A stretch of DNA of 57,855 nt, from NCBI GenBank assembly GCA_016124525.1, contig WGNO01000011.1:1-57855 (forward strand). Reading direction: 5' to 3'. This document shows, one piece after another, positions 25,794 through 35,801 of this stretch. The notes beneath the pieces are model-generated. The model ran no database searches, was not told the origin of the DNA, and worked only from the letters and a program-made list of their open reading frames with translations. Position numbers and translations under genes: made by a program. Source of the DNA: Nostoc sp. RI_552. Lineage in GTDB: Bacteria > Cyanobacteriota > Cyanobacteriia > Cyanobacteriales > Nostocaceae. Position 1 is the stretch's first letter; every line of letters begins with the position of its first letter.

Positions 25794-26656
25794 TTTTTAC
25801 CTTTTTTGCCGCGTTGCCAACTTTGACTGTTAGGTTTTTTGTTAAATCCTCCTTGGGGAAAAAGTCCCCGTTCTAATTGTTCGTAGCTACCTTCAAAATC
25901 ACAATGACCGTAAAGAGGACATTGGCGACAATAAACACCATTGGTATAGCGTTCTAAATTCTCACGATTGAAAAAGTAAGGTTTATGACTGAAGGTACTG
26001 GCGACCCACTGCCATGACATATTATTACTTGCAGGGTCACCATCTAGTAAGTGTTGTAGAAACCATTTTGCTCCTGCTTGCCAACGAATGCGCCGCCAAT
26101 GGACAATATAAGCTGCTAGCCACATCCGGATATGATTGTGTAAGTAGCCGGTTGAGCGCAATTGATGGCTAAAGCTATCAATACAAACTCTTCCTGTGGT
26201 TCCTTCTATGATGTCCGATGGTAACTTGACTGCATAATCTGTTGGAGTGTAGCCAGTTTTATATTCTTCTTGGTCTTCCCAAATGCCATCCCCTAGTTTG
26301 ACATATAATCTCTGCCAGTAGTCACGCCAGCCCAATTCATTAATCAATTTACTAGCATCATCTGGCTGCTGTACTTTTTCTAAGACATGGTCTTTAATTT
26401 CTGCCAAACTTAACACCCCATAACGAATATAGGGTGAGAGCCTCGTTACAGCACCATTTAAAAAGTTACGTGTTTTTGCGTAAGCCACCGCATTGACTTG
26501 TTGTAGTGCTTTTTCCGCAGCTTTACGTCCTCCCACAATTTCACTCATTTGGTCCTCCTCCTCTGGTGCATCAGGAAATTGTTCCCGGAGGTAAGCTATT
26601 AAGTCATGGCGGTTCCCAAAGTCTCGGCGCATTTTTTTAAATTGGTAATTTGTCAT
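25790..26656 (-). CDS. photolyase/cryptochrome FAD-binding domain protein
   Basis: A 288-residue protein carrying only the helical FAD-binding half of a photolyase. Signatures: TRLSPYIRYGVLSLAEI (residues 71-87), ELGWRDYWQRL, HNHIRMWLAAYIVHWRRIRW (173-192), LLDGDPASNNMSWQWVAST and FSHKPYFFNREN. Four cysteines (158, 243, 246, 252) have a CxxC near the end with an earlier partner about 85 residues away, recalling iron-sulfur bacterial cryptochromes/photolyases (spacing after CxxC is shorter here). Role: FAD-dependent DNA repair or blue-light sensing. The antenna-domain gene follows with a 4-base overlap. Confidence 0.88.
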   Translation of the reverse strand: MTNYQFKKMRRDFGNRHDLIAYLREQFPDAPEEEDQMSEIVGGRKAAEKALQQVNAVAYAKTRNFLNGAVTRLSPYIRYGVLSLAEIKDHVLEKVQQPDDASKLINELGWRDYWQRLYVKLGDGIWEDQEEYKTGYTPTDYAVKLPSDIIEGTTGRVCIDSFSHQLRSTGYLHNHIRMWLAAYIVHWRRIRWQAGAKWFLQHLLDGDPASNNMSWQWVASTFSHKPYFFNRENLERYTNGVYCRQCPLYGHCDFEGSYEQLERGLFPQGGFNKKPNSQSWQRGKKGKK

Positions 26657-27389
26657 TGTGGAAACTATAGTGTGAGAGCCAACCCAAAGGTCTGTCTATG
26701 ACTTTGTTTTCTCTGGGTTGTAACGGTTTGTGGAAACAAAATCTAGTCATGGAAAAGCCACACTTACAGCAGATTTTGTTCTTATGAGGTACAAATCATA
26801 ATCATGAAACTTTTGTGGGGTGGGCATCTTGCCCGCCAATAGTGTAACTCACCACACCGGAAAGTGCTGTAACAACACACTTAACAAAAATCATGAGAAT
26901 ATTCCCTGCAACCTGAGCCTAATTTCTCCAATCCTGACCACAATCATTATGTTGTTCAACTCAGTGACTTTAGCAGTCAACATTTCTCATTTCAACCGAT
27001 GGTGTCATTCATTACACTTAGCCCAATGTCAAAACCAAAGACCATACACAACTGGTATTGATTAAATTACAGGAATTAATAGCCATTTGTCATGGTAAGT
27101 AAGGAGGTATGGGCACTTTAACAGAGTTATGATCAAAGTAGGTTTCACCGGAAATCCAACAGAGGTAATTTTTCTGTTTTAGAACCCAGACCCCCAGGAC
27201 TGAGGGATATTCTGGTTAATCCACATACATAACCATCTGTGTTTGTATATGTCACCACTGGAAAATTATCAACTTAATCAAAACACATCAACGTGAGTAT
27301 GGTAGGGCAAAAAACTAATTATACAGAATTTTAAATATTTAACAAAAAAAATTGAGTCAAGTTTTGAGTTACAAGTTTTGAGTTAATTT
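26657..27389. other. 733-base spacer, no gene recognised
   Basis: Region between the divergent photolyase and cysteine desulfurase genes. It contains one copy of a dispersed GGGGTGGGCATCTT repeat. The 81-codon frame at 26820-27065 looks like chance. I see no RNA gene. Confidence 0.3.
26816..26837 (+). repeat. dispersed repeat, copy 1
   Basis: TGGGGTGGGCATCTTGCCCGCC; differs at one base from 39542-39563. It contains GGGC/GCCC hairpin arms around ATCTT. This motif is common in cyanobacterial spacers. Confidence 0.65.
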
Positions 27390-28571
27390 ATGTCTATTCC
27401 TCCTATATATCTGGATTGTCACGCAACTACACCTGTAGATGAACGGGTGTTAGCAGCAATGATTCCTTATTTTACAGAACATTTTGGCAATCCATCTAGT
27501 GTTAGTCATATTTACGGTTGGGAAGCAGAAGCAGCTGTGAAACAAGCACGGGAAATTTTAGCCGCAGCTATTAATGCTACACCTGAAGAAATTGTGTTTA
27601 CAAGTGGTGCCACTGAAGCTAATAATTTAGCAATTAAAGGTGTGGCTGAAGCTTATTTCCAAAAGGGACAACATATTATTACTGTAGCCACAGAACATAG
27701 TGCCGTTCTTGACCCTTGTAATTATTTAAAATCCCTGGGATTTGATATTACTGTTTTGCCGGTACAGCCAGATGGAATCATTGATTTACATCAGTTAGAA
27801 ACAGCTTTGCGTCCTGAGACAATTTTGGTGTCGGTAATGGCTGCAAATAACGAAATCGGTGTTTTACAGCCATTAGCAGCCATTGGCGAAATATGCCGGG
27901 CTAAAAATGTCATTTTCCATAGTGATGCAGCCCAAGCTATTGGTAAAATTCCTATAAATGTCCAGGACATGAACATTGATTTGATGTCTTTGACCGCACA
28001 TAAAGTATATGGACCCAAGGGAATTGGGGCTTTGTACGTGCGTAGGCGTAACCCTAGAGTCCAACTTGCAGCCCAACACCATGGCGGTGGACATGAACGA
28101 GGAATGCGTTCTGGAACTTTATATACGCCGCAAATTGTCGGTTTTGCCAAAGCTGTAGAAATAGCTTTAGCAACACAAGACACAGAAAATCAACGGCTAA
28201 CTGAACTCAGACAAAGATTATGGAAACAACTTTCCCGGTTATCAGGGGTTTATCTCAATGGACATCCCACCCAACGATTAGCCGGCAATTTAAATATCAG
28301 TGTTCCAGGGGTAGATGGTGCTGCGTTGTTGTTAGGATTACAACCTGTTATGGCAATTTCTTCTGGTTCCGCTTGTTCTTCTAAAAGTACAGCACCTTCC
28401 CACGTGTTGAGGGCTTTGGGACGTTCGGAAAAATTAGCTTATGCTTCAGTGCGATTTGGTATAGGAAGATTTAATACGGCTGAACAAATAGACACTGTAG
28501 CACAGCAGGTAATTTCTACCGTTGAGAATTTACAATGTGGGGAGTTGAAAGTTAATCCAGGGAAGTTTTGA
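27390..28571 (+). CDS. cysteine desulfurase, IscS/NifS class
   Basis: A 393-residue PLP enzyme taking sulfur from L-cysteine for Fe-S clusters and thio-modification. YLDCHATTPVDERVL at the start, TSGATEANNLAIKG (PLP phosphate site), ATEHSAVLDP, SDAAQAIGKIPI, LTAHKVYGPKG with PLP Lys205, and active-site Cys329 in SSGSACSS. The loop after Cys329 is long and IscS-like. Length is typical. No iscU or nif gene adjoins, and an nfu scaffold lies 19 kb away. ATG follows an AT-rich leader with no clear ribosome site. Confidence 0.92.
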   Translation: MSIPPIYLDCHATTPVDERVLAAMIPYFTEHFGNPSSVSHIYGWEAEAAVKQAREILAAAINATPEEIVFTSGATEANNLAIKGVAEAYFQKGQHIITVATEHSAVLDPCNYLKSLGFDITVLPVQPDGIIDLHQLETALRPETILVSVMAANNEIGVLQPLAAIGEICRAKNVIFHSDAAQAIGKIPINVQDMNIDLMSLTAHKVYGPKGIGALYVRRRNPRVQLAAQHHGGGHERGMRSGTLYTPQIVGFAKAVEIALATQDTENQRLTELRQRLWKQLSRLSGVYLNGHPTQRLAGNLNISVPGVDGAALLLGLQPVMAISSGSACSSKSTAPSHVLRALGRSEKLAYASVRFGIGRFNTAEQIDTVAQQVISTVENLQCGELKVNPGKF

Positions 28572-28669
28572 CAGTAAATCTCACATCTTCCACCAACGGA
28601 ATAAAACAAGAAGAAGCATTTTACAATGCAGGGGCAAAAATCCTAGAAGTCAAGGTTAGGGAGTTATAA
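28568..28669 (+). CDS. candidate 33-residue ORF coupled to the desulfurase stop
   Basis: TTG at 28568 overlaps the TGA of the desulfurase and opens MTVNLTSSTNGIKQEEAFYN then AGAKILEVKVREL. The overlap suggests coupling, but TTG start, size and absence of a known family make this weak. The rest of the 666-base gap to 29237 holds no other gene; a 12-base palindrome near 29145 is listed separately. Confidence 0.2.
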   Translation: MTVNLTSSTNGIKQEEAFYNAGAKILEVKVREL

Positions 28670-29139
28670 AAAAAAACTAATATATTATCACTATCACATA
28701 GATGAGTTACATCTTTTATAGAATAGGGGTCTTCTATGCCTATGTATAATAGAATTTAGGCTGAAATTGTGGATCACAGTAGTTTTTCATATTCTTGTGT
28801 TACCCCACATTAAGTCTACCCCGCACTTTTGCTGAGTCTAGGTTTATGAAAACAAAATAGCTATGGTATTTTTCATGGTATTTATCGTGGATTTTACGGA
28901 AACAACTCTAAAAAATGTATTAATTTCTTAAATAAAAAAGGATGAAAAACTAACGATTTGTACTATTACTCATGTTGGATGTGGTATATATTTTACTAAA
29001 TAGCAATAATGAATTAAAAAATGTCTAGGAAATACCCTTTAGACTCAAATTAACTAAAATTAGCCAAATAAGCTAACTTCCCCCATTAGCTCATTTCACA
29101 GAACAATAGTTTGCGGCTCTTGGGGGTATTATTTATCTG

Positions 29140-29151
29140 ACAGTTAACTGT
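29140..29151. promoter_or_regulatory. perfect 12-base palindrome upstream of the defence cassette
   Basis: ACAGTTAACTGT is perfectly self-complementary and lies 87 bases before the helicase ATG. It may be an operator for a dimeric regulator; there is no direct evidence. Confidence 0.25.
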
Positions 29152-29237
29152 GGAAAACATAGACAGCATAAACCCTCAGCAATAAAAACTAATGCAAGTC
29201 ATGGGAGAAACTACACATCTCGGTTTGAGGTAACCAC

Positions 29238-32200
29238 ATGAAAATCCACCAATTAAAGCCCAATGTAATTGTTCGTGGTTCCATTTTTTCGGAACCAGTA
29301 CTAGTGTTGACAGTAACTTCCATGGGTGCTGCGGTGAAACTTGTTGGTAAAGGACTCCGTACTAATCAAGTCCACGAACCAATTCTCACTGCTACACAGT
29401 TGGAACTGTTAGAATCCACACCAGATAAAGAACCTTTTGATGGTAACCCCCAGCATTTTCGTTTGGGTGTGGAAGCTTTACGCTTGGGATTAGCCTATGA
29501 ATATGACCCCTATTTTGCTTTAGCCATCGCACGAGTAGACCCTTTACCCCACCAACTAGAAGCAGTTTACGACTATTTCCTCAAACAACCGCGCATCCGA
29601 TTTTTACTCGCCGATGACCCCGGTGCTGGGAAAACTATTATGGCTGGACTGCTGCTTAAAGAACTGAAAGTACGAGGTTTAGTTCAACGCACACTTATTA
29701 TTACACCCGCCAACCTCACATTTCAATGGCAGCGGGAACTTAAAGATAAATTTCGCGAAGAATTTGAAATTATACATGGTGAAGTGCTGCGGGCTAACTA
29801 TGGTTCTAATCCTTGGAAAGAGAAAAATCAAGTTATCACTTCCCTAGCTTGGGTTTCTCGAATTAAAGACGCTAAAGATAGTTTATTAAAAAGTCACTGG
29901 GACTTAATTATTGTGGACGAGGCTCATAAAATGAGTGCTTACAGTGCTGATAATAAAACCCTGGCTTATAAACTAGGTGAAAAGTTAGGAGAAATTACCG
30001 ACCATTATTTATTAATGACAGCTACACCCCACAAAGGTGACCCCAAAAACTTTTGTTTATTCCTAGAATTATTAGACCGTGATGTTTACGGTGATGTCAA
30101 AAGTTTAGAACAAGCTATGGAGCTTAATCATGCTCCTTTTTACCTACGGCGCACCAAAGAATCTCTGGTTAACTTCCCAGACGAAAAAGGTGTTGTGAAA
30201 AAGTTATTCACTAATCGGAAAGTAGAAACTATTGAATTTCAAATTGATGCGGAAGAATTGAAATTTTATAATGAACTCACTGATTATGTAGAAGACCAAT
30301 CTATTCAAGCTGCTACTGATGATACTGCTCGTGGTCGAGCTTTGGGTTTTACTATGGCTATGTTACAGCGTCGCTTTGCTTCCAGTATTTGTGCTGTGCG
30401 ACGTAGTTTAGAACGGATGCAGGATAAACGTCAAAGGATTTTAGAAGACCCTGAAGCTTATCATCAAGAGCAAATCAATAAGAAGCTACCAGAAGATTTT
30501 GATGATTTAACCGAAACAGAACAGCAAAAGATTTTAGGTGATTTAGAAGGTGTAGTTGCTTCTATTGACACTATTGCTTTGAAAAAAGAAATACAACAAC
30601 TCAATCAATTAATTACCCAAGCATTAATTTTAGAAAAAAGAGAAATTGAATCTAAGTTAATCAAGCTTAAAGAAGTAATTACTCAAGAGGGAATATTTCA
30701 AGATCCCAAAATGAAAATGCTTCTTTTTACTGAGCATAAAGATACTTTAGATTATTTAGTGGGTAAATTAAAACAATGGGGTTTATCTGTAACTCAAATT
30801 CATGGGGGAATGAAAATTGGTGGGGGAATGAAAATTGGTGACAGAGATACTCCTGATACCCGTATTTATTCAGAACGGGAATTTAGAGAAGATTGTCAAA
30901 TACTAGTAGCAACAGAAGCAGCAGGGGAAGGAATTAATTTACAATTCTGCTGGTTTATGATTAATTATGATATTCCCTGGAATCCCGTGCGGTTAGAACA
31001 ACGTATGGGACGTATTCACCGCTATGGACAAGACAAGGATTGTTTGATTTTTAATTTTGTCGCTATTAATACTACAGAAGGTAAAGTCTTATGGAAACTC
31101 TTTGAAAGAATTCGCGCTATTGAAATGGATTTAGACCCAGAGAGAACCGGTAAAGTGTTTAACGTCCTTGGTGATATTTTCCCTGCTAATCAGTTAGAAC
31201 GGATGATGCGGGATATGTACGCTCATAACCTCACTGAGTCTGTAATTCTTAATCGAATTGTTGAACAGGTAGATACAGAACGCTTTCGTCGCATTAGCAA
31301 TTCAGCTTTGGAAGGATTAGCCAAGCGGGAATTAAATTTATCACAAATTATTGGTAAATCTGCTGAAGCAAAGGAAAGGAGATTAATACCAGAAGTCATT
31401 GACGACTTTTTTATCCAAGCTGCACCCATAGCGGGAATTCATCCCAAGGAAACGGCTAAGGGTAAGAAAGTATACAAAATTGGCCGAGTGCCTCGGACTT
31501 TGTGGGGAACGGGAGATAGGTTAGAAAATCGTTTTGGCAAATTGGGGCGAGAGTATAAAAAGATTACGTTTGACAAAACTATCTTGACAGATGACCCCAC
31601 ATTGGAATGGGTAACGCCAGGACATCCCCTATTTGAATGTGTACGAGATGAGGTTTCTGCACAGGTACAGGAAGATTTGCGTCGGGGTGCGGTGTTTTTT
31701 GATTTACACCGTCAGACACCAGCTAGGTTGGATGTTTTTTCAGCTGCAATATCAGATGGACGGGGTAGAAAACTCCATGAACGTTTATATGTGGTGCAGA
31801 CGGAATTACACGGAACAATGTCTATCCGCCAACCAACTTTATTTTTAGATTTGGTTCCAGTGGTGGATAGTTGCATCGATTTACCAGATGATACTAATTT
31901 ACCTAGCCGAGAACAAGCAGAACAAGCATTAATCGAACAAGAATTAAATAGTTTTTTAACTGAGATTCGCACTCAGCGACAAAAGGAAGTAGAGACAATT
32001 TCTAACCATATAGAAATTAGTCTCAAGGAAATTATTGATAAAGTGCAGATTCAGTATGCAGAGTTGTTTCAACTGAAAGAATCTGGTTCTCAAGAACAGG
32101 GATTAGATGGGCGAATTAAGCATTTAGAAGACCGACTATTTGAATTAAATGGCAGATTAGAACAACGACGGGAAGAATCACAGCAAGAAGCTAATTGTAC

Positions 32201-32681
32201 CATTACTGATATTCGCCATCATGGACGGGCTTGGGTATTACCCCATCCTGAAAGAAGTTCTCCAGAAATTGCACCGATGGTATCTGATGATGAGATTGAA
32301 AAGATAGCAATTCAAGCAGTTATAGCTTATGAACAAGCTAGAGGGTGGGAGGTTGTGAGTGTGGAGAAAGAAAATCGAGGCTTTGATTTAATATCCCGTC
32401 AACCAGATTCAGCAGACCCACATCAAGCCAGTTTAGTCAGGTTTATTGAAGTTAAAGGACGCGCAAGTGTTGGTGAGGTAGCGTTAACAACCAATGAATA
32501 TAAAACAGCACAAAGATTAAAGGGGGATTACTGGTTATATGTAGTATTTAATTGTGCTTCATCTCCACAGATTCATACTATTCAAGACCCTGTGCGCTTG
32601 GGTTGGGAAGCGTTAATTAAGATTGAGCATTATCACCTTGGTGCAGAAAAAATTTTAGAAAGTATAGCTGCTGAAGTATGA
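29238..32681 (+). CDS. SNF2-family helicase with C-terminal DUF3883 (DrmD-like)
   Basis: A 1147-residue Swi2/Snf2 ATPase. Walker A is LADDPGAGKTIMAG (about 124-137), Walker B is IIVDEAHKMS (D227-H230), helicase C has ILVATEAAGEGINLQF and motif VI QRMGRIHRYGQ. The C-terminus (about 1045-1147) has the DUF3883/PD-(D/E)XK-like pattern: FDLIS (D1050) and FIEVKGRAS (E1071, K1073). Such helicases occur in defence islands (DISARM DrmD-like) and here lead a four-gene cassette. They are expected to translocate on DNA and perhaps cut it. An in-frame 18-base tandem duplication sits in the helicase C half. Confidence 0.92.
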   Translation: MKIHQLKPNVIVRGSIFSEPVLVLTVTSMGAAVKLVGKGLRTNQVHEPILTATQLELLESTPDKEPFDGNPQHFRLGVEALRLGLAYEYDPYFALAIARVDPLPHQLEAVYDYFLKQPRIRFLLADDPGAGKTIMAGLLLKELKVRGLVQRTLIITPANLTFQWQRELKDKFREEFEIIHGEVLRANYGSNPWKEKNQVITSLAWVSRIKDAKDSLLKSHWDLIIVDEAHKMSAYSADNKTLAYKLGEKLGEITDHYLLMTATPHKGDPKNFCLFLELLDRDVYGDVKSLEQAMELNHAPFYLRRTKESLVNFPDEKGVVKKLFTNRKVETIEFQIDAEELKFYNELTDYVEDQSIQAATDDTARGRALGFTMAMLQRRFASSICAVRRSLERMQDKRQRILEDPEAYHQEQINKKLPEDFDDLTETEQQKILGDLEGVVASIDTIALKKEIQQLNQLITQALILEKREIESKLIKLKEVITQEGIFQDPKMKMLLFTEHKDTLDYLVGKLKQWGLSVTQIHGGMKIGGGMKIGDRDTPDTRIYSEREFREDCQILVATEAAGEGINLQFCWFMINYDIPWNPVRLEQRMGRIHRYGQDKDCLIFNFVAINTTEGKVLWKLFERIRAIEMDLDPERTGKVFNVLGDIFPANQLERMMRDMYAHNLTESVILNRIVEQVDTERFRRISNSALEGLAKRELNLSQIIGKSAEAKERRLIPEVIDDFFIQAAPIAGIHPKETAKGKKVYKIGRVPRTLWGTGDRLENRFGKLGREYKKITFDKTILTDDPTLEWVTPGHPLFECVRDEVSAQVQEDLRRGAVFFDLHRQTPARLDVFSAAISDGRGRKLHERLYVVQTELHGTMSIRQPTLFLDLVPVVDSCIDLPDDTNLPSREQAEQALIEQELNSFLTEIRTQRQKEVETISNHIEISLKEIIDKVQIQYAELFQLKESGSQEQGLDGRIKHLEDRLFELNGRLEQRREESQQEANCTITDIRHHGRAWVLPHPERSSPEIAPMVSDDEIEKIAIQAVIAYEQARGWEVVSVEKENRGFDLISRQPDSADPHQASLVRFIEVKGRASVGEVALTTNEYKTAQRLKGDYWLYVVFNCASSPQIHTIQDPVRLGWEALIKIEHYHLGAEKILESIAAEV
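30803..30838 (+). repeat. 18-base tandem duplication in the helicase gene
   Basis: Two exact copies of TGGGGGAATGAAAATTGG give the duplicated peptide GGMKIG-GGMKIG. It is in frame and likely a slippage event. Confidence 0.85.
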
Positions 32682-32753
32682 TTAATAACTGGGCACCAGA
32701 AATGTTATAGTTATTAAATTTTCACTACTGCCTTTTTCCTGATTTACTAAATA

Positions 32754-35700
32754 ATGCCATACCCTAAACGCCTAATTGAAGTTGACCTGCCCATTAAACG
32801 CATTTCCGCCCACGCACGACGGGAAAAGTCAATTCGTCATGGGCATATTTCTACTTTACATATTTGGTGGGCAAGACGACCTTTAGCCGCTTGTCGTGCT
32901 GCAATGTGTGCGGCTTTATGGCCTGACCCTGTTGATGAAAACTGTCCCCAGTGTTTTCGCGATTTAGCTACCCAATATATTAACAATTTTGCTGTTAAAG
33001 CGGCCACAGATGACAAATTAGCTAAACATTGTTCTACTGAAATTTGGAATAAATGGCAAGTTTTAGCTAAACCAGAAAATCAGTTAAATTCTCATAATCC
33101 TCAACACTGGAATATATTAAGAAATAGCCTACTAGATTTTATTGCTGATTTTGCAAATTGGGATAATTCTACACAAACTGATTATTTAGAAACCAGTCGG
33201 AATTTAACTCAAGCAGCACACGAAGCTTTAGGTGGAATACCAGGAACAAAACCCTTAGTGGTTGACCCTTTTGCCGGTGGTGGTTCCATACCTTTAGAAG
33301 CCTTGCGTGTGGGTGCAGATGCTTTTGCTTCTGATATTAACCCCGTGGCAGTATTGTTAAATAAAGTGGTGTTGGAATATATTCCAAAATATGGGCAACA
33401 GTTAGCGGATGAGGTGGGAAAATGGGGACAGTGGGTTAAGGAAGAAGCAGAAAAAGAGTTAGCTCAATTCTATCCTAAAGACCCGGATGGAAGTACACCA
33501 ATAGCTTATTTATGGGCGCGGACTATTATTTGTGAGGGTCCGGGATGTGGCGCGGAAGTACCGTTAATGCGTTCTTTGTATTTGTGTAAAAAAAGTAATC
33601 GCTATATTGGTTTAAGGATAGTTCCTAAACTGGAAGATAAGCGGGTAGATTTTCAGATTATTGAAAAGCATAAGAATAAATGGGTAGTTGCTGATAACCC
33701 AGAAATAGAAGTAAAAAATCCTAGTTTGGATGGCACTGTAAAAAGAGGTTCTGCCACTTGTCCCTGTTGTGGTTATACTACTCCAGTGGCTTCTGTGAGA
33801 AGACAATTAAAAGCCCGTCAAGGTGGGGCTAATGATGGGCGGTTATTTTGTGTGGTCACCACTAGAGCAAAACAACAAGGAAGATTTTATCGTTTACCTA
33901 ATGAACAAGATTCACAAGCAGTTAAAAATGCAACTGTTGAGTTAGAAAAAAGAGTTAATCAACATAGTGGAAATTTGAGTTTAATTCCTAATGAATCTAC
34001 GCCACCTCAAGGAAGAAGTTTTCGCCTAGAATCTTACGGAATATATAAATTTGGAGATTTATTTACATCTCGTCAAAATTTAGCTTTAACTACTTTGGTG
34101 CGGTTGGTTCAGGATGTGGGGGAAAAGTTGAGAGATAGTAAAGATAAAGGTTTAGCTGATGCTGTGCAATGTTGTTTAAGTTTAATAATTGATAAACAAG
34201 CCAATACATTAACATCTTTATCACGTTGGCATACTACAAGAGAAAACATAGAAGGAATTTTTACCAGACAAGCAATACCAATGGTTTGGGATGTCGCAGA
34301 AGCCAACTCATTTTCTGGGGCTACAGGAAATTTAAACGGTGCATTACAATGGGTCTTGAGTGTATGTGAAGCTAATTTACATATTGCTCATGAGCATATA
34401 CAAGTAGGACAAACTCAACAAGCCAACGCAGCGAATCACCCTCTACCAGATGATTTTGCTCAATGTTTGTTTTCCGACCCTCCTTATTATGATGCCATAA
34501 CCTATGCCGACTTATCAGACTTCTTCTATGTTTGGCTAAAACGAACTTTACCCCTTTCCCTAAAAACATCTTTCACAGCGGAACTAACCCCTAAAGATGA
34601 TGAGTGCATTGTGGATGAAGTCAAAGGCAAAGATAAAACTTACTTTGAACAGCAAATGCAAAAAGCAATGGCGGAAGGATGCCGATTTTTATCCCCAGAA
34701 GGAATAGCCGTCATTGTCTTTGCCCATAAATCAACATCAGGCTGGGAAGCCCAACTACAAGCAATGGTAAATGCAGGCTGGACAATTACGGGATCATGGC
34801 CAATTGATACAGAAATGGGAAGTAGGATGAATGCAATGGGTACAGCATCCCTTGCTTCATCTGTGCATATCGTTTGCCGTCCCCGGAACTCTGACGACAT
34901 CGGCGACTGGCGGGATGTACTCCAAGAACTCCCCCAACGCATCCATTCATGGATGCCCAGACTAGAGTCAGAAGGCGTAGTTGGTGCAGATGCCATCTTC
35001 GCCTGTCTTGGCCCCGCTTTAGAAATCTTCTCCCGCTACTCCAGGGTCGAAAAAGCCTCCGGCGAACTTGTCACCCTCAAAGAATACCTAGAATACCTAT
35101 GGGCAGCAGTCTCCAAAGAAGCATTAAGTATGATATTCTCCAGCGCTGATACCACCAGCTTTGAAGAAGATGCCCGCCTCACCGCCATGTGGTTATGGAC
35201 ACTTTCCACAGGTAACATTGACAACAGCGACACCAGCGAAACCGAAACCGACGACAACGACGACGACGAAACCAGCAGCAAAACCATCAAAACCGGCGGT
35301 TACACCCTAGAATTTGACGCAGCCCGGAAAATAGCCCAAGGACTAGGCGCACATTTAGAACAACTTACCCGCTTAGTAGAAGTCAAAGGCAGCACCGCCA
35401 GACTTTTACCAGTATCAGAACGTACACAATATTTATTTGGGAAAGAAGAAGCCCAAACCCCCAGCAAAACCAAAGGTAAAAAAGGCAAAAACAAAGAAGT
35501 TGAACAACTCAACTTATTCGCAGCCCTAGGTATCACCGAAGAAGAAGATAACACCGACTGGGGAGAAAAAACAGTACCCCACTTGGGGAATACTACATTA
35601 GACCGTATTCACCAAAGCATGATTTTATTTGCAGCCGGGCGCAGTGAAGCACTGAAACGCTTCCTTGTAGAAGAAGGTGCGGGAAATGACCAACGCTTTT

Positions 35701-35801
35701 GGGGACTTGCTCAAGCCCTCTCCGCATTGTACCCCACTGGCACAGATGAAAAACGCTGGGTGGATGGGGTATTAGCTCGCAAGAAGGGCCTGGGGTTCTA
35801 A
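32754..35801 (+). CDS. DUF1156/COG1743 adenine-specific DNA methylase with zinc ribbons
   Basis: A 1015-residue methylase. N-terminal DUF1156: KRLIEVDLPIKRISAHARRE then SIRHGHISTLHIWWARRPLA (about 5-45). SAM motif I is VVDPFAGGGSIPLEALRVGA (about 171-190); motif IV is SDPPYYDAITYADLSDFFY (about 576-594). Between them are Cys pairs (CEGPGCG; CPCCGYTTP) suggesting zinc binding. A charged low-complexity linker (about 822-845) and a C-terminal helical domain follow. It likely modifies host DNA so the cassette spares self. It starts 72 bases after the helicase and overlaps the next gene by one base. Confidence 0.92.
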   Translation: MPYPKRLIEVDLPIKRISAHARREKSIRHGHISTLHIWWARRPLAACRAAMCAALWPDPVDENCPQCFRDLATQYINNFAVKAATDDKLAKHCSTEIWNKWQVLAKPENQLNSHNPQHWNILRNSLLDFIADFANWDNSTQTDYLETSRNLTQAAHEALGGIPGTKPLVVDPFAGGGSIPLEALRVGADAFASDINPVAVLLNKVVLEYIPKYGQQLADEVGKWGQWVKEEAEKELAQFYPKDPDGSTPIAYLWARTIICEGPGCGAEVPLMRSLYLCKKSNRYIGLRIVPKLEDKRVDFQIIEKHKNKWVVADNPEIEVKNPSLDGTVKRGSATCPCCGYTTPVASVRRQLKARQGGANDGRLFCVVTTRAKQQGRFYRLPNEQDSQAVKNATVELEKRVNQHSGNLSLIPNESTPPQGRSFRLESYGIYKFGDLFTSRQNLALTTLVRLVQDVGEKLRDSKDKGLADAVQCCLSLIIDKQANTLTSLSRWHTTRENIEGIFTRQAIPMVWDVAEANSFSGATGNLNGALQWVLSVCEANLHIAHEHIQVGQTQQANAANHPLPDDFAQCLFSDPPYYDAITYADLSDFFYVWLKRTLPLSLKTSFTAELTPKDDECIVDEVKGKDKTYFEQQMQKAMAEGCRFLSPEGIAVIVFAHKSTSGWEAQLQAMVNAGWTITGSWPIDTEMGSRMNAMGTASLASSVHIVCRPRNSDDIGDWRDVLQELPQRIHSWMPRLESEGVVGADAIFACLGPALEIFSRYSRVEKASGELVTLKEYLEYLWAAVSKEALSMIFSSADTTSFEEDARLTAMWLWTLSTGNIDNSDTSETETDDNDDDETSSKTIKTGGYTLEFDAARKIAQGLGAHLEQLTRLVEVKGSTARLLPVSERTQYLFGKEEAQTPSKTKGKKGKNKEVEQLNLFAALGITEEEDNTDWGEKTVPHLGNTTLDRIHQSMILFAAGRSEALKRFLVEEGAGNDQRFWGLAQALSALYPTGTDEKRWVDGVLARKKGLGF

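Noticed and set aside
26820..27065. 81-codon frame in the photolyase/desulfurase spacer
   Set aside because: Begins in a dispersed repeat and has unnatural composition.
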